Assembly (NCBI GenBank): GCA_016859345.1
Contig: CM029126.1
Coordinates: forward strand, 6,925,027 to 6,989,026
Direction of reading: 5' to 3'
DNA length: 64,000 nucleotides
Origin: Istiophorus platypterus
Taxonomy: Eukaryota; Chordata; Actinopteri; Istiophoriformes; Istiophoridae
Below are positions 51,562-61,371 of this stretch, one piece after another (the first letter of the stretch is position 1; every line of letters begins with the position of its first letter). The notes below the pieces were generated by a model that ran no database searches, was not told where the DNA came from, and saw only the letters and a program-made list of their open reading frames with translations. Both the position numbers and the translations under genes were made by a program.

Positions 51562-51616
51562 ATGGCGGAGCTTCCTCACCTGTGTTTGCTCCTCGTGTCG
51601 GCAGGCCTGGCCTCAG
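51562..51616 (+). pseudogene. Receptor relic exon 1: signal peptide
   Basis: Encodes MAELPHLCLLLVSAGLAS followed by one G (phase 1) and a 'gtcggt' donor. It has a short polar start, a leucine-rich core and small residues at the cleavage site. The upstream ATG at 51524 is in another frame and does not give a signal peptide. Intact as it stands. Confidence 0.75.
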
Positions 51617-52496
51617 GTCGGTCTGAATACGAGTCGGTCGTGTTTTAAGGAAAATGCCTTGTCTCCGTATAAACTGTCACCGGAACTTCAATTATTAGCA
51701 TTTAACTATATCTGTTCTGCTTATTTTTTTACCGTAATTTCAATGATTATTCAATACGAAAGTCTGATATTACATTTTGGAACTGAACAACATATTATGG
51801 CATGTATATGTTCTCAATATAACTCCGCCGATGACAATTATCAATATTTCTGCATTGAATCACAACAGTAGGTGAGTAACTTCACTGCCAGGGATGAACG
51901 GTGGATTGAATTAGTCTTGCCTCAGCTCTCCCTTCAGTAAACAAAAAGTAGAAGCTAGAGACATGCAGCCTGTTTCCGGAGCCTTGTTTTTATGGTTTGC
52001 TGATCTTCTTTGTCATCTGCGCTCAAACTGTGAGCGACTGAGTGTTTTGCTTATCTTATCTGCAGGATTTCATCACCACACTTAATAATCACTTCATCAC
52101 ACTTAGCTATACAAGCAGTCACCACAATCAAACAGCTATTCTAAGGCTGTTGGAATCCTTTATGCTCAAGTGTGTCTGCATTAGTCTTGGTCGGGGAAAA
52201 AAAAAAAAAAAAGAACACAACTTTTGCCATTATGTGAAGTTTATCACGTCGGGAGCCATTCAATGAGTGGGGTTTTTTTTTGTGCTTTGTAAAATAGAAC
52301 TAAATTTAGTCAAATTTTGTTCTTCTGGCTGTTATAGTTTTCTGTCTGATCATCTTTGTCTGGCAAACCTCGCTCCCAGCTGTCACCTAGGCATACTAAA
52401 CGCACATTTTAAGCATTTGTAGTTGACCTGCGGGTCTGCTCTGCACTTTTTAAACGTCCCCCGCGCGACACATTGTATTAATGTCTCTGTCTTTAG
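51617..52496 (+). other. Receptor relic intron 1
   Basis: About 880 bases with a short A run at 52197-52211. Ends with the acceptor 'ctctgtctttag'. Nothing else was recognised. Confidence 0.6.
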
Positions 52497-52812
52497 CCCT
52501 GACAGCGACCCCGGAGGGACTGATGGTTAGACAGTATCCTCCCTCTCTCAGCGCGATGCGAGGTGAAACGGCAGCCCTGTCCTGTCATTTCAAAGTCGAA
52601 TCCCTCAAGTACGGGGTTCAGTGGTTCAAAATGAAGCCGGACTAGCGGCTCATCTCAAAGTCGCCGAGGCTGACCGCTGTGGCGGGGAATCAAACCTCCA
52701 CTCTGGTGATTACTGAGGTAGCGCCGGAGGACTCTGGGCGGTATTACTTCGAGGTGAACGTCCTGCAGAAAGACCCAGAGCTGGGCAACGGCACCCGAGC
52801 TGATCGTCCTGG
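52497..52812 (+). pseudogene. Receptor relic exon 2: V-type Ig domain
   Basis: Reads (A)LTATPEGLMVRQYPPS, then GETAALSCHFKVESLKYGVQ, WFKMKP, and SSTLVITEV-type F-strand sequence AGNQTSTLVITEVAPEDSG. The first cysteine (LSC) and core tryptophan (VQWF) are present. TAG interrupts at 52643-52645. At 52748-52750 the expected cysteine of DSGxYxC is TTC (Phe). Near 52794-52796 one surplus C shifts the frame; ignoring it gives GNGTELIVLG, a J-like strand. The exon end reads 'ctgg/gcgaga', a GC donor or a decayed GT. Confidence 0.8.
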
Positions 52813-53866
52813 GCGAGAAACAAATGGCTGGTCTCAGAAATGAACGTGTCCCCAATTAATTAGAGCCGCTGTGCTTTGGAGATGTTGCCATGCTGGTAAT
52901 TATTTCGCATTTGTATCTTTTTGTGCACCGCGGCCGCAGTGTTTCAGTGTGAGGCGGCTTTGGGTTCGAGGGCCGGTGTGGACCATGAATCACCATAAAA
53001 TGAGCGGCCGGGCCCAATCTGTAAAAAATTCGAGTCATGTGAAATTCCCTCAAAGTTCATCTTTCTGCCTGACTAGTTTCATGACAGATCTAGAAATAAT
53101 CACCACAGCACCATGCACAGGGCCTTGTATCGATCTTGCCCGGGGAATTGAAACTCACCAGAAAACAAGGCAGGGAGGGATGGCTAAATTATTATGTGGA
53201 AATCCCCCATGCGGAAGAAAAGCCTCCTTTTGATTTTCTTTGGATGCACCGTTGCCTTCACCAAATAAGAATTGATGTTGCATGTTCCTTTCCCTTTTTA
53301 TTCTCGGTTAAATTGTTTTTTTTTTTCTGATTTATTCTGTTTTATATCAATTTTAACTATTTTTTCAAATCGTTTTTTTTTTTTATATTAATTTCTTTTT
53401 TATTTGTTATACTTCATGTATCCTGTAACTGTCTTAAATGATATACGGTACAGATGTAAATCGTAGACATCTAGTAGTAGAGGTAGTAGAAATAGCAGAA
53501 GTAGTGATAGTAATAGGTGGATGAGTCAGAGTAGTAATTTGGTGGAAGACACTTAAGTTTTTCAGGGTTTTCTGTCTCTCATTATATAATTTTTCTCCAT
53601 GTCTCAGAATGTTCTACTCATCCATTGATTTTGTGCAGCTCGCTTATTTTTACCCCTTCTGTCTTTTTTTTTTTTTTTTTATTCTTTCTCCTTAGTTTAC
53701 GTGGCTACTACATGACTACACTATCTCTTCATATTTCTTATTCTTTTTTTTTTTTTTGTTTTTATGATTATTATGATTTGCAATGGCCCGTTTTTTGGGG
53801 GTTTTTGCAATGTGAATCATACCTGATGCATTTTACTTTTATTCCTTACCCTCCCTCCACCGCTAG
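52813..53866 (+). other. Receptor relic intron 2
   Basis: About 1.05 kb with T-rich patches at 53311-53400 and 53665-53680 and an AGTAGT-like stretch at 53470-53515. The acceptor is 'ctccctccaccgctag'. Confidence 0.6.
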
Positions 53867-54298
53867 CACCACCTCTTGCTCCCAAAATTTACCTTTCAGA
53901 TTCCCCCAGACCCACAGACCGGTCAGTGGGCTCTCCTCTGTTTCACTGGGGGAATTCCACCCCGGCAAGCTCACCCTCACCTGGACCCAACAGAGTGCAG
54001 CAGCCGATATAGATAAGCTGTCAATCACAAATTGCACCCTCCCTGCCGTCGGCCCTCTCGTGAACCCGCCTGAACACCTGGCCGACGGAGCCCTGCCGTC
54101 ATCCGATTGGTTGGTGAGCACCATGCCGCGCCAGCCCAAGTGTTTCCAGTTGATGGACAACGGCAGCCGGGAGGTCTACCGCTTCAGTGTGTTTTTTTCT
54201 CCCGCTGAAACAATCTTTGGACGCAGGGATTGACTTCACCTGTGGAGTGCAGGACCACCCTGCCTTGGACACCGCTCTGACTGCCTCCATCACTTGAG
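53867..54298 (+). pseudogene. Receptor relic exon 3: C1-type Ig domain
   Basis: Begins (A)PPLAPKIYLSDS in one frame. After two successive one-base changes (about 53935, and a G run at 53948-53952) it continues with LCFTG-type and then FHPGKLTLTWT sequence. It returns to the first frame near 54220-54230, giving GIDFTCGVQDHPALDTALTA. The FTCxVQDH motif is the F-strand signature of C1 domains. Between these lies an unusually long loop with NCT and NGS sequons. TGA at 54295-54297 sits where a tryptophan codon (TGG) is plausible. Donor 'gtaaat'. Confidence 0.75.
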
Positions 54299-55908
54299 GT
54301 AAATAAAAGGAGAATCGGTTCAGACTCTGGTTGTAAAATTTTTTATTATTTTTTTTTTCCATTTGGAAGTTTCCTATCAGTGCTATTCTAAATCTTCCCC
54401 AACATGAAAAAAACAAAACTTTTTTATGCCCACCACTTTCAGTTACTTCTACTTCTACCTACTCTAATTTCTCTCGGAGAAATGTTTTTCTTTTCAGTTT
54501 AGCATGACAGATGGCCGTAAATCTTGCGATAACCACTCTTTTATAATGAGAGAGGGAGTCTGTCAGAGGTATGAATCACTCCTATAGCAAACTAAGAGCA
54601 CATTTCAATGCAATTTTGAAAAAAAAACAAAAACAAAAACAAACAAACAAACACACTGCATTTATTTGCTATCACTGACCCAGAGTCATAAAAGTAGCCT
54701 GACTCAAACTGGTGAATGCATTATCAGATTTCTACCCTTTTCTTTCCATGTGCCATCAGCCTGCAGATATATTTTCTACAACTTTTATTTCTCACTAAAT
54801 CTGCAGTAATGTTCTTTTTGGCCACATTGTTTCAGTCGAAACAAACTTTAAACGCAACACTGACATATTATTGCCATGTAAAGTTTATACGGCAAACTTT
54901 ATTGCAGCAGTCGCTCATTTACGCTTAGAGAAGTTATGGAGCAACGCTATACATTCATTTGGAAATGTGTTCCTGGCAGAAAGGGGAGTTTTGGTCGAAT
55001 ATGCACCGTCTTTTAAGGTTTTGAAATAAAAAAATACAGCTTTTTAGGTGCTAAACGCTCAGCTGTGAGTTGCTAACTTTATCCTTCTGCTGTCTGGTGC
55101 TGGACAGGTGGCGTCAAGTTGGTTTATAGGAGGTTTTTTTTTTTTTTGCTAAAAAATAGCAGCGTGGTGTGAGAGTGGCGAGACTGTGAAAGAGTGAAAT
55201 TGCAGGCCGGAAAAAACGAAAAACTATGAGAAAGATAAAAGACGCCAAGAAGCTCTTTTGAGCTGAGGGGCTCTGCAGAGCATCGCTACAGATGTGACCC
55301 CTTAACATCAAACATAGACATTTGATCCATTCCTAATATAGACATATTGATCAGGGCAGCTTTTGCATTCATTTACAGGCTTGTATCTTTGATCAGAAAA
55401 ACAGATATTATCTATTTATCTATCGGGATATTTTCATGCCAATCCAAGCCTCGGAGCTGCTCCAACTCTTAGGCACGTAGCCTTTTCCATGCAGAAAATG
55501 AACCGGATTTCCACTTCCAGCGCCCTGGATCCCCAAAACAACCCCCCGACACACACACACACATTTCAAGCCTAAATAAATAACACAGTCTGCGTTTCCA
55601 CAGAGTTCAGATGCGACGAGGCGTCACATACCACAAGTCTCTTGCTCAGTTTTCTCCCTGCTTGTCGGTTAATGTGGGTCAGACACCGACCGTTCCAAGG
55701 CAACAGATTGCCTGCAATGCAACATACTTGAACAAACTAATGATTTTTTCCAATCGATGTTTAAACACCTCTCCTCCCAGGGAGGAGGTGACTGTCCATC
55801 AACCAAAGCCGGTTCAACCTTCTTGATTTATTTCTGTCGTGCTCAATAACATGATGAGTCGGTGCTAATCAGTGTTGTCCTTTTTTTTTTTTTCGCTCCT
55901 CTTTCCAG
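54299..55908 (+). other. Receptor relic intron 3
   Basis: About 1.6 kb with no recognised gene. A-rich (AAAC) sequence at 54618-54652, a T run at 55134-55147 and a T run before the acceptor 'ctcctctttccag'. Confidence 0.6.
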
Positions 55909-55995
55909 ATGCCTCCCCTAACGAGCTGATGCTACACTTGAATATTCTCAAGATGTGCATCCTGTCTGCAGTGACCGCTGTGTTTCTCTTGGAAG
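55909..55995 (+). pseudogene. Receptor relic exon 4: transmembrane segment
   Basis: Encodes (D)ASPNELMLHLNILKMC, then ILSAVTAVFLLE. A short polar connecting piece is followed by about 15 hydrophobic residues. No charged residue lies inside the membrane core, although a lysine sits at its start. Phase 1 at both ends; donor 'gtgact'. No damage is visible in this exon. Confidence 0.7.
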
Positions 55996-56107
55996 GTGAC
56001 TGAATAAACCTCTTAGCAAGAATCACAGGAAATTATTTTTTCTTTTAAAGAAAACAACTGTGTTTAATTTATGTGCCCTTGCTCTTGACAGCAGTCAAAC
56101 ATTTCAG

Positions 56108-56133
56108 TGTCAAGGGAAAATGATGTCTGCCAT
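56108..56133 (+). pseudogene. Receptor relic exon 5: proximal tail
   Basis: A 26-base exon after 'aaacatttcag', with a consensus donor 'gtgagt'. It encodes (V)SRENDVCH and ends in phase 0. An alternative acceptor at 56094 would give a nine-residue tail, VKHFSVKGK, and a TGA stop. The longer version is preferred because its donor is perfect and the next exon continues in frame. Confidence 0.5.
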
Positions 56134-56316
56134 GTGAGTACATTATTCTCCTCTGTCTTTGTCAAGTGATTCACGTACACACACACATACACATACACAA
56201 ACTCACATGTGCACACGCTGGACTGTTTTTTTTCCTCATTGCCTTATCCCACTGACCTATCACACATTGTTAGCAAAAAGTCAACACTGACGCAACAACC
56301 AATTATTTTCTTCCAG

Positions 56317-56400
56317 GAAACACAAAATGAAGCAGGAGAGGAAACAAAAACAGGGCGGCTGGATGTTCAGTGCAGCTCGTCTCAGCGGACCAACCCTTGA
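56317..56400 (+). pseudogene. Receptor relic exon 6: distal tail
   Basis: After 'ttattttcttccag', 28 codons read in frame: ETQNEAGEETKTGRLDVQCS, then SSQRTNP and TGA at 56398-56400. The tail contains no tyrosine. VQCSSS lies where a VxYxxV/L inhibitory motif would be expected, and TGC is one transition from TAC. The reading is an inference from splice signals and frame. Confidence 0.5.
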
Positions 56401-58174
56401 CAAACAGCATCGTCCGAATTCACGAGAGTAAATGAGCGTCGATTCTGAAATAACAGTCAAATCTGCACAGTGAAAATTTGTGTATGGTTCCCTCTGCCTC
56501 TGTGTTAGATTCAAGCCACAAGTTGTGGTTCCTGTTTTACTTCCGCAAACTGTGTATCCTCAAAACACTGATGCATCGCCGATCCCTTTCTTCACATCAA
56601 AGCTATTTATCTCCGTAACCCTTTACCACTGTGATGTGCTGAGTCGTGCGTTTTTTTGGATTTGCCCATTGTGTCGGTGGCTGGTAGCCCGCACCTCTTA
56701 AGTCATTCACGCCGGGCCTGTGTGCGTCAAGACGAACGCTTCATGCATGATCCGGCCCATCAAACAGATACAGTGATCAGCTCAACCTCCGCGCAGGCCC
56801 TAATCCTCACAAAACAGGATTACGGTCGATGCCAACGCTTGCTTGTGTGACAGCATTGTTTACGTTTCGCAGCGTGTGGGGTGGGATCTTGATTCGTGTG
56901 ATGGAGGGAAGTTCACTGTAAATTTAGGCCTGCCTACACTGCCAAGAGCACCGAATCCTGCCAGTAATAACGACCATTAAATTGAGAGCAGGACGACGTA
57001 TCTCCGGCGCAGCCAGATCAGTGATGTCAAAAAAACAAAGCTTTATTTCCTGCTCAATAAATTTTCTTTTGCTCTCACTTGCTCTTTATCTTTCTTTCTT
57101 TTTTTTATTCTAAACTACTCAAAAAAGGGGAACTATCCTACTGGTTATCTGATGATCATGTCTATTATCATTGTTGTATTCATATTAACATTACATGTAC
57201 AATTTCATCTCTCACTCTTACATAAACAAATTAGTCCTTATCTCTCCTCTTTAATTCATACATGAACACACAGAAACAAACACAAACACAGTCACCGTAC
57301 ACCCGACTTCTGCTCATGCAAATCATGTTAGTTATGAAACGTTAATGTATCTATACATGATTTTGTTTTACTTCTCTTTCTTCCATGGAGACACACACAC
57401 ACACATACAAACAGGTTCCTTACTTACACCCTTAACAAAAGGATATATGAGTCATAAATTATGTAAAAGATATATTTTTATATGATTTGTGTATGAAAAT
57501 GTAATTAAAAGCCCTGTCATACAGCTCCCAGAAATATTACATGCACTCATACATATATTCATACACATGTATGCTACTATGGTATCGCATATTGTTTGAA
57601 TATGGCCATGTACGTCATTTGACGCATACAAAAAAAAAGTTCTTTTATCAAAATATGGCATGCATTTAATATTACACAGACTAGAATCCGCATGAGAATT
57701 TCCATAACCATGTAAGACAAAATATAAAATACACAAATATAAATACAAATACAAATATATATACAAAAAAATATATAGAGAGATATAGATGCAGATATAT
57801 AGAGATATATAGAGATATTGATATAGATTTAAAATCTACGTTTACAATATAAAGGTCCTCCATAAAATGCATATTTATGCAGACAGGAAAGAAACAAACA
57901 TTGTCAAATCTGTGTTTTTTTTCAAGCCAACTTCATTTAAATTCAAACTCTTATCGCCTGTTCACATAAAGAGCCAACTGTATATTAGCTGCATACTATA
58001 CATGCTTTTGTTGTGCTGTACAAACCCGTCATTTTCCTGCAAATCTTCTTTCAGATCTCACACTGCAGGTCTCTGTTTTCTTTATCAGAGCACATAATGA
58101 TCGCGTTGTTACAGATGACATGTTCTTTTCATGGCTGAAGCCGGTAGGAAACCTTTATCTCTTTTTGCTCGGCG
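56401..58174. other. Intergenic stretch between convergent loci
   Basis: Probably contains the 3' ends of both converging loci. AATAAA occurs on the plus strand at 57057-57062, and TTTATT (AATAAA on the minus strand) at 57043-57048. AT-rich simple sequence with ATAG/ATAT repeats lies at about 57735-57830. No gene was recognised. Confidence 0.5.
57735..57830. repeat. AT-rich simple sequence (ATAG/ATAC/ATAT)
   Basis: Degenerate tetranucleotide-like AT-rich repeat. The Tyr/Ile/Leu-rich frames on the reverse strand are artefacts of it. Confidence 0.8.
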
Positions 58175-58590
58175 ATGACGTCAAAAGACAAAGCTGTTGC
58201 TTGGATTTTCATTTTGTTGGCATCTCTGCCACAGTGCTGCCAAGCACCTGACCACCCTAATGTCGATCTTATGAAATCTTGCAGTCTTGTAAGAAATATT
58301 TGCCATTTGAAAATGGCAGTTCAAAGTTGCCCGTCTCTGGGGCCTTTACACATTACACTGCATAAAAAACACTGTGGCCTGCTCAAACAGATCGAAGGTT
58401 TCCTCTTTTGTCGTGGTTTCCATATAGGAAGTTAATCAAAGAGTCAAACACAGACACGTTGGTCTGTGTACAGTTTGTCAAGTAATTTCTCACGTGTAAA
58501 AACGTAAACATCGCATTAATTTCCTGCTTCCAGGGACGAAGAAATAACAAATTAGCGAAGGCAGCTGCCCAGAGCTCCCTTTCAGTCAGC

Positions 58591-59604
58591 TCAGATAGTA
58601 TTGATCTCCTCTTGTTTGTGTTCCTTATCGTTTGCAGTCTTGTTAATTCCCCCGCACAAGCCCTGGAGCATGTGACAGGACAAGCACCTGTGTAGGCGAC
58701 TTTTAACCCCTTCCATCACACTACCCACATTCAATCTTACGGCAGAGGAGGAGAAGTAGAAGATAATAGGGTCTAGACAAGCATTGAAGGTGCTGCACAG
58801 CAGGGCATTGTCTCTCCATTTGGGACTTCTCCAGTTAATAAAACCCACAACGTGTGAGACGTTGTAGGGGCCGAAGCACAAAGCAAACACCACCAGTGTT
58901 CCTAAAGCCATGCCGATGGCCCGGAGGCGCCGGCGACGGTCAATGTGCTGCAGCCTAGACAGAATCCTGATGAAGTTGATGTAGCAGTAACTGCTTATCA
59001 GGAAAGGGATGCAGAAAAGTACTATGCAGAGCTCCAGACGTACAGGCAGGAGGACGACCAGCTGAGCCTCTGAGAAATCCTTATAGCACACCTGTTTCGA
59101 GGTGTTCTCAGTGGGAGTGCTAGCTGTGCTTGAGGTGTTATTCAGATGTTTATCAGGGTCAATTAAGGGCACGATGACCACAATGCTCAGGTGGATGATG
59201 GAGAAAAACCAGAAGAAGATGCTGGCGGCAATGGCATATATGGGCCGCCGCCTCAGCGAGTGTTGGATCGGGTAAGCCACGCCCAGGTAGCGCTCTACGC
59301 TGACCGCGGTGAGGAAGAAGATGCTATTGTAGATGGTCATGTAGAAGATGAAACCCGACATCGGGCAGAGGAAGTAGGGCATGTCCCATATCATCTTGTT
59401 CACCACCTCCCGCATCTTAAAGGGCAGGAAGAGGAGAAAGAGGAGGTCGGAGATGGTCAGGTTGAGGAGCAGGATGTCAATCGGCGTGGGCCTCTGCCTC
59501 ACTTTGTTGAGGAACGTGTAGAAGGCGAGGGCATTGGACGGGAGGCCCAGCACAAAGGTGATGACGTAGACAGACAGACACAGTCCGGTGTGGCACTCCT
59601 GCAT
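58591..59604 (-). CDS. ffar2-like: Free fatty acid receptor 2/3-like GPCR
   Basis: Intact 337-residue single-exon class A receptor with seven hydrophobic segments. ERY (104-106) ends TM3, C80 and C173 can form the extracellular disulfide, and DPIIFYF (278-284) replaces NPxxY. YNVSHVVGF (247-255) and LPVRLELC (186-193) are free-fatty-acid-receptor signatures. The residues that bind the carboxylate in human FFAR2 (R180, H242, R255) are matched by R189, H251 and R264 with identical spacing, so short-chain fatty acid sensing at the plasma membrane is likely. The second extracellular loop carries N-glycosylation sequons (NNTSS, ENTS). The start gives the usual short N-terminus. FFAR2 and FFAR3 cannot be told apart by eye, because teleosts have lineage-specific copies. 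It converges on the receptor pseudogene. Confidence 0.92.
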   Translation of the reverse strand: MQECHTGLCLSVYVITFVLGLPSNALAFYTFLNKVRQRPTPIDILLLNLTISDLLFLLFLPFKMREVVNKMIWDMPYFLCPMSGFIFYMTIYNSIFFLTAVSVERYLGVAYPIQHSLRRRPIYAIAASIFFWFFSIIHLSIVVIVPLIDPDKHLNNTSSTASTPTENTSKQVCYKDFSEAQLVVLLPVRLELCIVLFCIPFLISSYCYINFIRILSRLQHIDRRRRLRAIGMALGTLVVFALCFGPYNVSHVVGFINWRSPKWRDNALLCSTFNACLDPIIFYFSSSAVRLNVGSVMEGVKSRLHRCLSCHMLQGLCGGINKTANDKEHKQEEINTI

Positions 59605-59822
59605 GTTGGCCCGAGTGTAAGTCAGTCAGCCAGGGATCGATGTCATATCATGTCCTAGACGACAGGGTAGACGGGTGGAGGGGAGGCACACTGAAGCACG
59701 GGAAGGTTTGATCTGTCAGGCAGTCAGAACCACAGGAGATGAAGGCGTCTTATTGGGTCAGCGTGGCTTTCCTGTCTCCAGCGATAAACCAACGCTCATC
59801 GTTTCCTTGAGAGCTATGAGCT
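59605..59822 (-). other. Probable 5' UTR part of the coding exon
   Basis: On the minus strand, 'ctctcttatcagcag' ends at about 59823 and would serve as an acceptor. The exon would then run from 59822 through the start codon. Inferred from splice signals only. Confidence 0.4.
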
Positions 59823-60474
59823 CTGCTGATAAGAGAGAATGGAAAGAGATTACCACACTGCACAGCACAGTATTTTGACCTATTGTCCATTTGACACTCA
59901 GTTTAAGAGTGCAAGTGATAGTCTATTAATTCATTATATTCGAGCCCACGAGCTGAAAGACCACAGCAAGAGGCCAGAGATAAACTCTTAATTCCTTTTT
60001 TTATCTTCCTTCCTAATTTCTCTCCGAACGCCAACTTCAGCGTCCGTGGAGCTGAATTATCTCGTAATGAGGAGCCAGTGTTTTGGTCCGGCACATGGTT
60101 TTGTATACAAGCCATAATACTCTGTTATTGCTTCCTCCTTGTTGTAAATACAGTAAAATGATGCTTTTATCATTAACTCCCAGCCCCTGTTCTCACTATA
60201 TGCGTAAATACAGGACATGTTGTGAAAATCATGCCCCTCATAAACATAATGACTTAACTACACCGGGGGAAATGAGAATGAGTGCCTCAGAGCTCAGCAC
60301 TAGCATGGCTTCACAGCACTTTTCTCATCAAAAACAATGTCTATATCTAATTCCTGCAGCTTAATTTTAAAGGAAATACAAAGTTAAGACAGAAGGAAAC
60401 TTTAAAAACTAATACCAAGAGACTTTTTTATTTCTTTTTTCAATGAGTTGTTTGAGGAAAAGCTAGTTTCTTAC

Positions 60475-60505
60475 CCTTTGTGTGAGCTGCATCACCTAAA
60501 ACTGA
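60475..60505 (-). other. Probable non-coding first exon of the GPCR gene
   Basis: Minus strand reads 'cacaaagg' then the donor 'gtaagaaac' at 60474. It lies just downstream of a TATA box. The start point is estimated as 25-30 bases after the TATA. A non-coding first exon is known for FFAR2-type genes. Confidence 0.4.
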
Positions 60506-60526
60506 AAATATGTGACCAAAGATCAA

Positions 60527-60537
60527 CTCTTATATAG
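60527..60537 (-). promoter_or_regulatory. TATA box of the GPCR gene
   Basis: Minus strand 'gctatataagag' contains a consensus TATATAA. It sits about 920 bases before the start codon and just upstream of a good splice donor. Confidence 0.5.
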
Positions 60538-60583
60538 CCCGGTGACAAAGCAGAGGGAAATTCTTTTTTACTTCAGAGGAATG

Positions 60584-60591
60584 TGACGTAA
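60584..60591 (-). promoter_or_regulatory. CRE-like element
   Basis: Minus strand TTACGTCA (plus TGACGTAA), a CREB/ATF or C/EBP-type site about 50 bases upstream of the TATA box. Confidence 0.35.
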
Positions 60592-61346
60592 CCGAAGAAG
60601 TGTCACCAGGGTTAAGCAACTTGAAGACTTCCTCCTTATCTGTGGTGAGTTGTGAGCTCACAAAATTTTCTTCCCAGATACAAAAGCATACTCTTTAAAA
60701 ATGTATTTTTTTTTCTTTTAAAAAGAAAGAAAAAGCTCTCTTGAAAAAAAGGGGTAATAGCGGCTTACCTTGTTCCTCCGCTGTGTGTTTTATTGTCACA
60801 CAGACGTGGTGGTTGCTCAACTGTTTTATTTGATATCTTCTCTCTCACCAGCCTTCAGCTCCGACTAGATGTCACCTGGCACATCACCCTATTTACATGA
60901 TAATCTAAATATCCAGCGCAGGTAATAGAAATTATTAGAGAGATACTACCGCAATTTATCACCCACGCTCTTTCCAAACATGGTTTCCGTGGTAACAACT
61001 GGCCTTTTTTCAGTAGGAGTGGTGCAGACGGTCTCTGCAAGCCGGTGCGATCGCAGGGTTATTAAATCCCATTTAGTCATCCACGCTCACGGCTTCTCCA
61101 GGGACCTTCTTTATTACAAGAGGGAGGGAAAAGGCATTTGACAATAGAGGTGACCCGTTGTCACCGTGGTCCCTCCCTTCCCAACATGTGTTGAGGGCAT
61201 GGCTGTATGGTTGTCCAAACAGAGGCTTGATGTTTGGATAGCCAAACACTGAGCACGATAATAAAAAAATCATGACTGACTTGTGGTTTATTCAGAGAGG
61301 ACTGATGAGACTCCCGGTTGTGAGATATTTCTGTGTTCTGCGGCCG

Positions 61347-61371
61347 AAAAAAAAAAAAAAAAAAAAAAAAA
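61347..61371. repeat. Poly(A) tract
   Basis: About 25 A residues; no retroposon body recognised to its left. Confidence 0.9.

Larger units (their letters stand above)
51562..56400 (+). pseudogene. Broken V-C1 immunoglobulin-type leukocyte receptor (six exons)
   Basis: Six exons give a type I membrane receptor: signal peptide (51562-51616), V-type Ig domain with J-like GNGT motif (52497-52812), C1-type Ig domain (53867-54298), transmembrane segment (55909-55995) and tail (56108-56133, 56317-56400). Borders are GT/AG and phase 1 down to the tail, as in SIRP-, NITR- and NKp30-type receptors; the V end has a GC in place of GT. Damage: TAG at 52643, an extra base near 52795, three one-base frame changes in the C1 exon, TGA at 54295, and Phe replacing the second V-domain cysteine. 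The J-like GNGT ending resembles NKp30; the added C1 domain resembles SIRP-like VJ-C1 proteins. The exact family is unresolved. Neighbouring iglon5 and the GPCR are intact, so general sequencing error is an unlikely cause. Confidence 0.8.

Noticed and set aside
52960..52985. 'gggttcgagggcc' as a tRNA or SINE B box
   Set aside because: No A box at the right distance and no cloverleaf could be drawn.
53625..54233. 202-residue continuous frame read as a protein start
   Set aside because: Its first 80 residues are intronic T-rich sequence; only the part after 53950 belongs to the C1 exon, and in one of its shifted frames.
59191..59658. 155-residue plus-strand frame
   Set aside because: It lies antisense to the well-supported GPCR and shows only acidic low-complexity sequence derived from the complement.
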